From Amorphus coralli DSM 19760 (GTDB lineage: Bacteria; Pseudomonadota; Alphaproteobacteria; Rhizobiales; Amorphaceae), in contig NZ_KB894570.1 in NCBI RefSeq assembly GCF_000374525.1, positions 806,001-870,000 of the forward strand: DNA of 64,000 nucleotides. Direction: 5' to 3'. The notes under the pieces are model-generated. The model was given only the letters and a program-made list of their open reading frames with translations. It did no database searches and was not told where the DNA came from. Positions 32,726 to 41,240 of this stretch are shown in pieces (position 1 is the stretch's first letter; each line of letters opens with the position of its first letter). The translations under genes and the position numbers were made by a program.

Positions 32726-33823
32726 TTACTGGGCGAGCCAGGCGTTGAAGCGCTCTTCGAGCGAGTCACCGTAGTCGGCCCAGAAGTCGGTGTTGAACTG
32801 GACGGCGTTGTCGAAGTTGCCATCCGCCGTCGGCATGTGCGGCATCATGTCGATGCCCAGCTCGGCGTGCTTGCCGATCAGCGGCACCGACGACTTCCGC
32901 GCCGGGGCGTAGGAAATATACTTCGCCTGGTCGGCGAGGCGCTGCGTATCGGTGGCGAACTTCAGATATTCCTTGATCAGCTCTTCGTTGCCGGTATCGA
33001 CCGGAACGACCCAGCCGTCGACTTCGAACATCTGACCGTCCCACATGATCTCGAACGGCTGGTCCTCGTTGACCTGCGCGTTGAAGATGCGGCCGTTGTA
33101 GGCGGTGGCGATGGTCGCCTCGCCGTCAGCCAGCATCTGCGGCGGCTGGGCACCTTCCGACCACCAGATCACGTTGTCGCGGATCTCGCCGAGCTTCTCG
33201 AACGCGCGGTCCTGGCCTTCCTGGGTGGCGAGCACGTCATAGACCTCGTCCGGCGACACGCCGTCCGCGATCAGCGCCCACTCCAGGTTCTTCTGCGGGA
33301 TGTTCTGCAGGGCACGGGTGCCCGGGAACTTCTCGGTGTCCCAGATGTCCGCGATGGTCTGCGGGCCACCGTCCGGGAACGCTTCCGTGTCGTAGGCGAA
33401 CATGGTCGCGTAAAGGATCTGCGGAACGAAGCAGTCGCCCAGAGTGCCTTCGATGAAGTCTTCCGAGGCGGGTTCGCCGTTCGGGCCGGGAGCCAGCCAC
33501 TCGTCGGCCGGGATCTCCATGATCAGGCCTTCGTCGCAGGCCCGCTTGGCGTCGGCCTGGAGCATGTCGACGACATCCCAGGTGACGTTGCCGGCCTCGA
33601 CCTGCGAACGAATGCCGGCCAGAGCCTGGGCGGACTTGTCCTCCTGCAGGATCTTCGTACCGGTCTGCTCGGCGAAAGGCTGATGGTAAGCCTTGTCCTG
33701 CGATTCCGTGTAGGCGCCGCCCCAGGAGACGATAGTCAACGACTTGTCCTGGGCCTGGGCCGCCGCAAGGGCGACAACGGAGGCCGCCATCGCGAGCGAA
33801 ACGCTCTTAGCTGTGGTCCTCAC
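32726..33823 (-). CDS. Periplasmic polyamine-type solute-binding protein (PotD-like)
   Basis: Substrate receptor of the importer, 365 aa. A clean Sec signal peptide covers residues 1-25 (MRTTAKSVSLAMAASVVALA, cleavage after AQA). The mature start LTIVSWGGAYTESQDKAYHQ is typical of PotD/PotF-like proteins, as are WDVVDMLQADAKRACDEGLI and YAPARKSSVP near the C-terminus. The spermidine-binding acidic and aromatic residues cannot be assigned with certainty, so putrescine, spermidine or another organic cation remain possible. Good ribosome site (AAAGGAGAG) upstream. Confidence 0.92.
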   Translation of the reverse strand: MRTTAKSVSLAMAASVVALAAAQAQDKSLTIVSWGGAYTESQDKAYHQPFAEQTGTKILQEDKSAQALAGIRSQVEAGNVTWDVVDMLQADAKRACDEGLIMEIPADEWLAPGPNGEPASEDFIEGTLGDCFVPQILYATMFAYDTEAFPDGGPQTIADIWDTEKFPGTRALQNIPQKNLEWALIADGVSPDEVYDVLATQEGQDRAFEKLGEIRDNVIWWSEGAQPPQMLADGEATIATAYNGRIFNAQVNEDQPFEIMWDGQMFEVDGWVVPVDTGNEELIKEYLKFATDTQRLADQAKYISYAPARKSSVPLIGKHAELGIDMMPHMPTADGNFDNAVQFNTDFWADYGDSLEERFNAWLAQ

Positions 33824-33910
33824 TTCTGCTCTCCTTTTTTTCTCTGGATCGCGGTTTCAGCGTACCCGAGGCGCAGAGCCGACCCGGGCATTCGATCGCA
33901 CACGGGCGGG

Positions 33911-35044
33911 TCAGGAAATGGCGATCGGGTCGAGCGCGCGGCAGTCCGACGCGTGCCAGCCGACCTTCGTCGTTTCACCTTCCCTCAGCTCGTGCTCGTC
34001 GTGCTTGTTCGGGACCTTGACGATGAACTCGTCATTGCCGGCCACGCTGAGGCGGGCCCGGATGTGGTCTCCGAGGAAGATCAGCTCGAGGATCTTCGCC
34101 TCGAGAATGTTCGCGTAGTTGTCCGGCGGCAGGATCTCGATCCGCTCGGGACGCAGCGACAGCGTCGTGCGGCTGCCCGGACCTTCGATGTTCACCGGGT
34201 TTGCGGTCACGGTGCCGCCATGGTCGAGCTCGACCACGCATTCCTTGCCGCTCACGTCCTTGACTGTTCCGGACAGCTTGTTGTTCTCGCCGATGAACTG
34301 GGCAACGAACGAATTCATCGGACGTTCGTAGAGGTCTTCCGGCGTCGACAGCTGCTGGATCTTGCCGTCGTTGAAGACCGCCACGCGGTCCGACATCGTC
34401 AGCGCTTCGGTCTGATCGTGGGTCACATAGACCACCGTCACGCCGAGATTTTCGTGAATGTGCTTGATCTCGAACTGCATCTGCTCGCGCAGCTGCTTGT
34501 CGAGAGCCCCCAGCGGCTCGTCCATCAGGATGAGGTTCGGTTCGAACACCAGGGCACGGGCGACGGCGACACGCTGTTGCTGACCGCCGGAGAGCTGGGC
34601 AGGACGGCGGCTGCCGAACTGCGGGAGCTCCACCATGCCGAGCGCACGGTCGACGCGGGTCTGGATCTCGCTCTTGCCCATGCCCCTCACCTTCAGCGGG
34701 TAGGCGAGGTTCTCCGCGACGGTCATGTGCGGGAACAGGGCGTAGTTCTGGAAGACCATGCCGATGCCCCGCTTGTGCGGCGGCACATCGTTGATGGGGG
34801 CGTCGTCGAGGTAGATCTCCCCGTGCGTCGCCGGCTCAAAGCCTGCGAGCATCATCAGGGTAGTTGTCTTGCCGGACCCCGAAGGGCCGAGCATCGTTAT
34901 GAATTCGCCCCGAGAAATATCAAGATTTAAGTCTTTAACGACGAGTGTTTCCCCGTCGTAGCTCTTCTGGACACTCTCGAAACGGACCGTGGCCCCGGCC
35001 TGATCGGCCGTGACTTCATTTGCTGATGTCGCCACTGTTCCCAC
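33911..35044 (-). CDS. Polyamine-type ABC transporter ATP-binding protein (PotA-like)
   Basis: Energy-coupling ATPase of the importer and first gene of the operon, 377 aa. Walker A GPSGSGKTT, Q-loop FQNYALFPHMTV, signature LSGGQQQRVAVARAL, Walker B LILMDEPLGALD and H-loop VTHDQTEAL are all intact. The C-terminal ~120 residues form the TOBE domain (RPERIEILPPD, then LSVAGNDEFIVKVPN). The start is GTG at 35044; a second GTG at 35035 is an alternative. The gene order ATPase, binding protein, permease, permease is that of rhizobial polyamine/opine-type systems. Confidence 0.92.
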   Translation of the reverse strand: MGTVATSANEVTADQAGATVRFESVQKSYDGETLVVKDLNLDISRGEFITMLGPSGSGKTTTLMMLAGFEPATHGEIYLDDAPINDVPPHKRGIGMVFQNYALFPHMTVAENLAYPLKVRGMGKSEIQTRVDRALGMVELPQFGSRRPAQLSGGQQQRVAVARALVFEPNLILMDEPLGALDKQLREQMQFEIKHIHENLGVTVVYVTHDQTEALTMSDRVAVFNDGKIQQLSTPEDLYERPMNSFVAQFIGENNKLSGTVKDVSGKECVVELDHGGTVTANPVNIEGPGSRTTLSLRPERIEILPPDNYANILEAKILELIFLGDHIRARLSVAGNDEFIVKVPNKHDEHELREGETTKVGWHASDCRALDPIAIS

Positions 35045-35187
35045 GCGTGTTGGTTCGCTTTCGCGTAATCACGCATGGGGAACGTCCGGCCGTCAACCCC
35101 CGGCCCCGATCAGCCCAAAATTTCGCCGTAATATGGCCTCGAATGCCCAAGACGCAGGCTGCCGGTTCGTCCCGGATTTGCTGGCGT

Positions 35188-36474
35188 TCAGGCCCCGGAG
35201 AGATGAGGCAGCGGATCGACCGGCTGCGAGCCCTTGCGCAACTCGAAGTGGAGTTGCGGCTGGGAGACAGAACCGGTTGCGCCGGCCTTGGCGATCACCT
35301 GACCGCGCTGAACCGTCTCGCCGCGTTTCACCAGAAGCGCTTCGTTATGGGCATAGGCCGACACCCAGCCGTCCTTGTGCTGGATGAGAACGAGGTTGCC
35401 ATAGCCCTGCAGTTCGTTGCCGGCATAGATCACGGTGCCCTTCTCGGCCGCCTTGACGGGCGTGCCGGCCGGGACGGCCAGGTTGATGCCGTCGTTGTTG
35501 GCGCCGTCGGACTGCTTGCCGAAGCCGGCGATGATGCGGCCGCGAGCCGGCCAGCGGAAGCCGTCCGCGCCGTCCGACGTGGGCGGCGGCGCCTGCTTGG
35601 CGGCCGGCTCCTCGGTCGCGTCCGTCTGGGTGACGGCGGCCCCGGCCTTCGCGGCCTCGGACGGCAGCGAAGCGACCTGCACCTCCTGCGCCGGCTCGGC
35701 CGGGGCCGGGTTCGGCTGGTTGTTGTCGAGAGCGGCCTTCTGCTCGTTCAGCGTCGTCTGCGGCGCTGCCGTGGCGGTTTGGGTCGATGCCGGCTGCGGA
35801 GCGGAACCGTTGCCGGGGATCTTCAGGGTCTGGCCAATGCGGATACCTCCATCGGGGGAGATGTTGTTCGCCGCCAGAAGTTCGGTCGGGGTGACACCGG
35901 TGGCACGGGCGATCGACCAGGCCGTATCGCCGGGCTTCACCGTGTAGGTGCCGGACGACGAGGCCTGCGCTGCGGGCTGCTGCGCCGGAGCGGTGGCGGC
36001 CTGCTGCACGGGCGCGCTGCCGACGGTGTACTTCGGAACGACGAGGCGGGTACCCGGCTGAAGCTGGGTCCCGGGCGAGATCCGGTTGGTGGCCGCAAGC
36101 GCATCGGCCGGGACGCCATAGCGCGTGCTCAGGGACTGGAGGGTGTCGCCGTACTGGACCACGATCGGCGTGCCGCCCGCCGTGGACCAGCCATTGTAGC
36201 TCGCCGCGGCACCGCTGATGGCGTTGGGCGAGGCATAGGTGGGCTGGCCCAGGGAGGACTGCGCCGTGCCGGGCAGCGACCCGGTGACGATCTGGTCGTC
36301 TCCCGATCCGTCCAGAAGCGCCTTCTGATTCGGCGTGGAGCCCGCGTAGATCGGCGCTCCGGCGAACCGCGAAACGTCGGCGCTGCAGCCGGCGGCGAAG
36401 GCTGCGACGAGTGTCACGGCAACAGCCCGACCGACCGCCCCGTTACCCCTGCCTTGCGTCACGTTCGAGAACAT
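35188..36474 (-). CDS. LysM/M23 lipoprotein, NlpD/EnvC-like with degenerate catalytic site
   Basis: Outer-membrane lipoprotein (428 aa) predicted to bind septal peptidoglycan and activate cell-wall amidases. Signal peptide with lipobox AAGC (Cys at ~30). Two LysM domains: PIVVQYGDTLQSLSTRYGV at ~105-150 and YTVKPGDTAWSIARATGVTP at ~178-222. A Pro/Ala/Gln-rich linker leads to the M23 domain (FRWPARGRIIAGFGKQSDGA). The zinc motif HxxxD of active LytM proteases reads NDGIN here, whereas AYAHNEAL and QLHFELRKG remain, so the peptidase is probably inactive, as in NlpD and EnvC. It follows pcm and surE as in many proteobacteria. Confidence 0.92.
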   Translation of the reverse strand: MFSNVTQGRGNGAVGRAVAVTLVAAFAAGCSADVSRFAGAPIYAGSTPNQKALLDGSGDDQIVTGSLPGTAQSSLGQPTYASPNAISGAAASYNGWSTAGGTPIVVQYGDTLQSLSTRYGVPADALAATNRISPGTQLQPGTRLVVPKYTVGSAPVQQAATAPAQQPAAQASSSGTYTVKPGDTAWSIARATGVTPTELLAANNISPDGGIRIGQTLKIPGNGSAPQPASTQTATAAPQTTLNEQKAALDNNQPNPAPAEPAQEVQVASLPSEAAKAGAAVTQTDATEEPAAKQAPPPTSDGADGFRWPARGRIIAGFGKQSDGANNDGINLAVPAGTPVKAAEKGTVIYAGNELQGYGNLVLIQHKDGWVSAYAHNEALLVKRGETVQRGQVIAKAGATGSVSQPQLHFELRKGSQPVDPLPHLSGA

Positions 36475-36645
36475 GGATGGCCACCCTGCGTCAAAAGTGT
36501 GATCTGACCTTTAGAAAACACGGGTAACGTTGACGAAGGTTTAAGCGGGTCGGAAAAATCCGGCCGAGTCCGCGGGAGTGGCATGCGCGAGGTCCCGCGA
36601 TCCGTGGACCAGGCCGACCAGCGCGCGGGACATTTGGGGGGAACT

Positions 36646-36760
36646 CCTTCCAACGCAATCGCGGACGGAAAACTGCATTCGCCCCTTTTCCTGCGATTGC
36701 GCGCGACCTTCCAACGCAATCGCGGACGGAAAACCGCAAGTGCACTTTTCCTGCGATTGC
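36646..36760. repeat. Two tandem copies of a palindromic element
   Basis: Each ~55-bp copy begins CCTTCCAACGCAATCGCGG and ends CCTGCGATTGC; copies start at 36646 and 36707 (period 61 bp). Within each copy GCAATCGC...GGAAAA is inverted against TTTTCC...GCGATTGC, so each RNA can fold into a long hairpin. The second copy abuts the pcm stop codon (36761). Confidence 0.85.
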
Positions 36761-37441
36761 TTAGAGCCGCTCCGCGACGCCGTGGACCATGGGGACGAAG
36801 CGCACCGCGCAGAGCGAAGACCGCTCCACCTGGCCGTTCGCCCGCGTCAGCTTGACCAGATCCTGCACCGTTCCCGACGCACCGACGGGGATCACCATGA
36901 CGCCTCCCTCCGCCAGCTGGGCGACGAGGCTTTCCGGAATCTCTTCCGCTGCGGCCGTGACCACAATCCGGTCGAACGGAGCCTGCTCCGGCCACCCCTC
37001 GAAACCGTCGCCGATGCGGGTTTCGACATTCTCAAGCTTGAGCGCATTGAAGCGGTCCTCGGCGTAGCGCTTGAGCGAGCGGTAGCGCTCCACCGTGTAG
37101 ACCTCCCGGGCCAGCCGGGCGAGAACCGCGGCCTGGTAGCCCGACCCCGTCCCCACCTCCAGCACCCGGTGATGGGGCTGGACGTCGAGGGCCTCCGTCA
37201 TCATCGCAACGATGGTCGGCTGGGAGATGGTCTGGCCGCAGTCGATGGGCATGGCCCGGTCAGCGTAGGCCAGCGCCTGGTGGCGCGAGGACAGGAACAG
37301 GCGGCGGGGAATGCCCTCAATGGCACCCAGCACGCGCCGGTCGCGCACGCCGTTGGCGCGGAGCTTGAGGATCAGCTCCGCCAGCGCGATCCGGTCGGCC
37401 TCGGTAGGTTCGCCGTCGAGATGGTCTTCGCTGTCGGTCAT
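36761..37441 (-). CDS. pcm: Protein-L-isoaspartate O-methyltransferase
   Basis: Repairs isoaspartyl residues in aged proteins using S-adenosylmethionine; 226 aa, cytoplasmic. The SAM-binding motif is VLEVGTGSGYQAAVLARL, preceded by the family segment DCGQTISQPTIVAMMTEAL and followed by VYTVERY and GFEGWPEQAPFDRIVVTAAAEEI. Two copies of a palindromic repeat lie directly after its stop. In the surE-pcm-nlpD arrangement known from many proteobacteria; 33 bases after surE. Confidence 0.95.
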   Translation of the reverse strand: MTDSEDHLDGEPTEADRIALAELILKLRANGVRDRRVLGAIEGIPRRLFLSSRHQALAYADRAMPIDCGQTISQPTIVAMMTEALDVQPHHRVLEVGTGSGYQAAVLARLAREVYTVERYRSLKRYAEDRFNALKLENVETRIGDGFEGWPEQAPFDRIVVTAAAEEIPESLVAQLAEGGVMVIPVGASGTVQDLVKLTRANGQVERSSLCAVRFVPMVHGVAERL

Positions 37442-37474
37442 CGGACGCCGTTTACCCGCGCCCGCGCAGCCGGT

Positions 37475-38239
37475 CTACTGCGAGTTGAGCGCGCTCTTCA
37501 TGTCGTCGAGAACTCTGAGAGCGGTCAGGTCCAGACGCAAGGGGGTAACGGAGATGAAGCCGTCGCGCACGGCCTCGAGGTCGGTGCCCTCGACATAGGC
37601 GAACTTCCGCCGCTGAAAGCCGATCCAGTAATAGGGATTGCCGCGGCCGTCGTGGCGCTCTTCCACGTTCAGGAGCGCCTGGTCGCGCCGGCCCTGGGTG
37701 GTCACCTTCACGCCGGCGACGGCGTCCGGCGCCACGTCTGGCACGTTGATGTTGATCAGCACGTCGGCAGGCAGGTCCATCTCGAGAATGCGACGGACCA
37801 GGCCGGGACCATGAGCGATGGAGGTCTCGTAGGGCGGCTCGGTGCCCTGGGCGTGGCTGTAGGACTGCGAGAAGGCGATGGAGCGCACGCCGAGGATGGT
37901 GCCCTCCATGGCGCCGGCCACCGTCCCGGAATAGGTCACGTCGTCAGCCAGGTTGTGACCCCGGTTGATGCCGGAGAGAATCAGGTCCGGATCGCTGTCG
38001 AGGATCTGGCGCATGCCCATGATCACGCAGTCGGTGGGTGTGCCACGCACCGCATAGTGCCGCTCTCCCACCTGCCGCAGCCGCAGCGGATCGTTGACGG
38101 TCAGCGAATGCGAGGCACCCGACTGGTCCGTCTCCGGAGCAACGACCCAGACGTCGTCGCTGAGCGCCTTGGCGATCTCCTCGAGCGCCCAAAGGCCGGG
38201 CGAATGGATGCCGTCGTCGTTGGTGACCAGGATCCGCAT
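37475..38239 (-). CDS. surE: 5'/3'-nucleotidase SurE
   Basis: Metal-dependent nucleoside monophosphatase for stationary-phase survival, 254 aa. The N-terminal MRILVTNDDGIHSPG has the two Asp of the metal site; APETDQSGASHSLT and LSGINRGHNLADDVTYSGTVAGAMEG supply the Ser and Asn ligands. Length and motifs fit the family fully. It is 8 bases downstream of serS on the same strand and clearly in the same operon. Confidence 0.97.
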   Translation of the reverse strand: MRILVTNDDGIHSPGLWALEEIAKALSDDVWVVAPETDQSGASHSLTVNDPLRLRQVGERHYAVRGTPTDCVIMGMRQILDSDPDLILSGINRGHNLADDVTYSGTVAGAMEGTILGVRSIAFSQSYSHAQGTEPPYETSIAHGPGLVRRILEMDLPADVLININVPDVAPDAVAGVKVTTQGRRDQALLNVEERHDGRGNPYYWIGFQRRKFAYVEGTDLEAVRDGFISVTPLRLDLTALRVLDDMKSALNSQ

Positions 38240-38246
38240 GCTGACC

Positions 38247-39527
38247 TCAGGCGGTTTGAATGGTGTCGATGCCGCCCATGTAGGGCCGCAGGGCGTCGGG
38301 AACGGCGATCGAGCCGTCCGCCTGCTGGTAGGTTTCCATGATCGCGATGAGCGCCCGGCCCACCGCGACGCCGGAGCCGTTCAGCGTGTGCACGAAGCGC
38401 GTGGAGCCACCCTCGGCCGGCCGATAGCGCGCATCCATGCGCCGGGCCTGGAAATCGCCGCAGACCGAGCAGCTGGAAATCTCGCGATAGGCGCCCTGCC
38501 CCGGAAGCCAGACCTCGATGTCGTAGGTCTTGCGGGCAGAGAAGCCCATGTCGCCGGTGCACAGCGTGATCAGCCGGTAGTGCAGGCCAAGCCGGCGCAG
38601 CACGGTTTCCGCACAGCTGGTCATGCGCTCGTGTTCCTCCAACGCCTGCTCCGGCGTGGTCACGGAAACGAGCTCGACCTTGTTGAACTGGTGCTGGCGC
38701 AGCATCCCCCTCGTGTCGCGGCCGGCCGAGCCGGCCTCGGAGCGGAAGCACGGCGTCAGTGCGGTAACCCTGAACGGCAGCTCGGCCTCGTCCACGAGGC
38801 TTTCGCGCACAAGGTTGGTCAGCGGTACCTCGGCCGTCGGGATCAGCCAGCGCCCGTCGGTGGTGGCGAACTGATCCTCGGCGAACTTCGGCAGCTGCGC
38901 GGTGCCGAACAACGCCGGGTCGCGCACCAGCAACGGCGGCTGCACCTCGGTGTAGCCATGCTCGCTCACGTGCATGTCGAGCATGAACTGGCCGAGAGCG
39001 CGCTCCAGGCGGGCGAGCTGGCCCTTCAGGATGACGAACCGAGAACCGGCAAGCTTCGCTGCGGTCTCGAAATCCATCATGCCCAGCGCCTCGCCGAGCT
39101 CGTAGTGCTCTTTCGGCTCGAAGTCCGGCGCCAGCGGCGTCCCGTCCCGGCGAACCTCCACGTTGGCAGCCTCGTCGGCGCCGACCGGCACATCGTCGAA
39201 GGGCACGTTCGGCGTGGCGGCCAGGATCGCCTGGATCTCCGCGTCGGCGGCGCGCTCCGCCTCCTCGCCCTGCTGGATCTGGGCCTTGAGGTCGGCGACC
39301 TCGGCCATCAGGCGCTGGGCTTCGGCCTCGTCGCCGGACCCCTTCGCCTTGCCGATGGCCTTGGACGACGTGTTGCGCCGCTGCTGGGCGTCCTGGAGGC
39401 GCTGGATGGCGCCGCGCCGGGCTTCGTCGAGGGCAATCAGCCTGTCGGAAAGCGGGTCCATGCCCCGGCTCGCGAGCGCGCGGTCGAACTCGACCGGATG
39501 GTCGCGAATCCAGCGGATATCGAGCAT
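38247..39527 (-). CDS. serS: Seryl-tRNA synthetase
   Basis: Charges tRNA-Ser; 426 aa. The N-terminal long coiled coil (residues ~30-100) binds the tRNA variable arm. Class II motifs are visible: motif 2 [27 protein letters not shown] and motif 3 region [29 protein letters not shown] is the serine-binding TxE loop. Start ATG at 39527 ([11 protein letters not shown]). It lies 49 bases after tatC. Confidence 0.97.
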   Translation of the reverse strand: MLDIRWIRDHPVEFDRALASRGMDPLSDRLIALDEARRGAIQRLQDAQQRRNTSSKAIGKAKGSGDEAEAQRLMAEVADLKAQIQQGEEAERAADAEIQAILAATPNVPFDDVPVGADEAANVEVRRDGTPLAPDFEPKEHYELGEALGMMDFETAAKLAGSRFVILKGQLARLERALGQFMLDMHVSEHGYTEVQPPLLVRDPALFGTAQLPKFAEDQFATTDGRWLIPTAEVPLTNLVRESLVDEAELPFRVTALTPCFRSEAGSAGRDTRGMLRQHQFNKVELVSVTTPEQALEEHERMTSCAETVLRRLGLHYRLITLCTGDMGFSARKTYDIEVWLPGQGAYREISSCSVCGDFQARRMDARYRPAEGGSTRFVHTLNGSGVAVGRALIAIMETYQQADGSIAVPDALRPYMGGIDTIQTA

Positions 39528-39575
39528 CGGAGAACTCCGGAAACGATCTGCAACGGCCTGACGAACGCGGCGGGA

Positions 39576-40385
39576 TCAGTCCGTTTCGTCGGCGTCGTCG
39601 GCCTTTTCGGCCGCGGCCGCCCTGGCGGCTCTCGACCGCTCCACGTACCGGACCGCGATGATGGAGATCTCGTAGAGGAGCATCGCAGGCACCGCAAGAC
39701 TGATCTGGCTGATCGGGTCCGGAGGCGTCAGCACCGCCGCCAGGATGAACGCGATGACCACCGCGTACTTCCGCTTCTTCTTCAGATCGTCGGCGGTGAT
39801 GAGCTCGACCCGCGCCAGCAGCGTCAGGATCACGGGCAGCTGGAACACGATCCCGAACGCGAAGATCAGGATCATGATGAGGCCGAGATACTCGCTCACC
39901 CGCGGCAGCAGGTGAATGGTCGCCCTGCCCGCTTCCCCGGTCTGCTCCATGCCGAGGAAGAAGTTCATCGCCAGCGGCATGACGACGAAATAGACGAGCA
40001 TGGAGCCGATCGCGAAGAGGATCGGCGTCGCCACCAGGAACGGCAGGAATGCGCCGCGCTCGTTGCGGTAGAGGCCGGGCGCCACGAACATGTAGATCTG
40101 GACGGCGAGTACCGGGAACGCCAGGAACAGCGCCCCGAACAGCGCCAGCTTGAGCTGCGTGAAGAAGAATTCCTGCGGGGCAGTGTAGATCAGCTCGATG
40201 GACTTCGCCTCACCGGCGGCGCGCTCATAGGGCACCACGAGAATGTTGAAGATGTCGGAGGCGAAGTAGAAGCAGACAACGAAGGCGATCGCGATGGCAA
40301 TCAGCGACTTGATCAGCCGGCTTCGCAGCTCGATCAGGTGGTCGATCAGCGGAGCCTTGGAGGCCTCGATATCGTCCTGGCTCAT
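39576..40385 (-). CDS. tatC: Sec-independent translocase subunit TatC
   Basis: Twin-arginine signal receptor of the Tat export system, 269 aa, six predicted membrane helices. The conserved first cytoplasmic segment is PLIDHLIELRSRLIKSL, followed by FFFTQLKLALFGALFLAFPV with the conserved Glu/Phe periplasmic cap region and RYAVVIAFILAAVLTPPDPISQ-type fifth loop (here KRKYAVVIAFILAAVLTP). The C-terminal ~25 residues are soluble. Its ATG overlaps the tatB stop by four bases (ATGA), indicating translational coupling. Confidence 0.97.
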   Translation of the reverse strand: MSQDDIEASKAPLIDHLIELRSRLIKSLIAIAIAFVVCFYFASDIFNILVVPYERAAGEAKSIELIYTAPQEFFFTQLKLALFGALFLAFPVLAVQIYMFVAPGLYRNERGAFLPFLVATPILFAIGSMLVYFVVMPLAMNFFLGMEQTGEAGRATIHLLPRVSEYLGLIMILIFAFGIVFQLPVILTLLARVELITADDLKKKRKYAVVIAFILAAVLTPPDPISQISLAVPAMLLYEISIIAVRYVERSRAARAAAAEKADDADETD

Positions 40386-40837
40386 GAACGCTGTTCGCTT
40401 TCGGCGGGTTCGCCGGACGGCGCCGGCGCGGGGACGGCCGCCTCGGCCTCTCCGGTCGGTTTCTGAGAGGCCTGTTCGGGCAGCGGATCGGTGGCTGGAG
40501 CAACGTCCGGAGCCGAGGCCGGCTGAGGCTCGCCGGATCCGTTGGCGGCACCCGTCTTGACCGGTGCCGACTGCACCTCCGGCTTGTTGGAGGGCTTTTT
40601 AGTCGGGTCGATGGAGGTGACGGCCTCGAGATCCTTGCGGACATCGTCGACGTTGGCCTGCCGCTCGGCTTCCTTGAGCACGTCGTTGAATTGCGACTGG
40701 AACTCGTTGGCCATGCGACGCATGCGACCAACCGTCCGGCCGAACGTCATCAGCATGGACGGCAGCTCTTTCGGGCCGACCACGAGAATGGCGATCACCG
40801 CGACCACGATAAGTTCGGTCCAGCCGATATCGAACAT
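40382..40837 (-). CDS. tatB: Sec-independent translocase subunit TatB
   Basis: Membrane-anchored partner of TatC that receives Tat substrates, 151 aa. The N-terminal helix MFDIGWTELIVVAVIAILVV carries the conserved Glu at position 8, followed by the hinge GPKELP and an amphipathic helix (TFGRTVGRMRRMANEFQSQF). The C-terminal half is a variable Pro/Ala/Glu-rich tail. Lies between tatA and tatC in the standard order. Confidence 0.96.
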   Translation of the reverse strand: MFDIGWTELIVVAVIAILVVGPKELPSMLMTFGRTVGRMRRMANEFQSQFNDVLKEAERQANVDDVRKDLEAVTSIDPTKKPSNKPEVQSAPVKTGAANGSGEPQPASAPDVAPATDPLPEQASQKPTGEAEAAVPAPAPSGEPAESEQRS

Positions 40838-40887
40838 GGAAATGCGCCTCGGGTCGGGCCGCGACGCCGGTTACAGCGGAGCGGACA

Positions 40888-41124
40888 TCAACCGGCCTTC
40901 GACCGATCCTCCGACTTCTCGGTGTTCACGGTCTCCGAGGGCGTGTGCTCGATCGTCTTGTGAGACGAGTTCGCCTTGTCGTCGTCCTCATCGTCGGCGA
41001 GCCCCTTGCGGAAGCTCTTCACGCCCTTCGCGACGTCGCCCATCAGATCGGAGATCTTTCCGCGCCCGAACAGAAGCACGACGATGACGGCGACGATGAG
41101 AAGTTGCCAAACACTGACACCCAT
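40888..41124 (-). CDS. tatA: Sec-independent translocase subunit TatA
   Basis: Pore-forming subunit of the Tat system, 78 aa. The helix [20 protein letters not shown] with the FGRGKI hinge is diagnostic and the polar residue in the helix is Gln8, the usual TatA feature distinguishing it from TatB. An amphipathic helix ([20 protein letters not shown]) and an acidic tail follow. First gene of the tatABC group. Confidence 0.96.
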   Translation of the reverse strand: MGVSVWQLLIVAVIVVLLFGRGKISDLMGDVAKGVKSFRKGLADDEDDDKANSSHKTIEHTPSETVNTEKSEDRSKAG

Positions 41125-41240
41125 GGGCGAAACGATCCCGTTTACTGGCGACTACGCCGAAAGCCGGCTTGCTGGATCGGCACTATTTCAAAAAGCGGCG
41201 TCCCCCGCAATGGCGCCACGCGACTGTTCGCTGGATGGGA

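Noticed and set aside
36646-36760. CRISPR array
   Set aside because: Only two repeat copies, each palindromic over most of its length, without unique spacers of regular size and no cas genes.
38094-40466. 790-codon open frame antisense to surE/serS/tatC
   Set aside because: The minus strand has three clear housekeeping genes; the antisense product has no recognisable domain.
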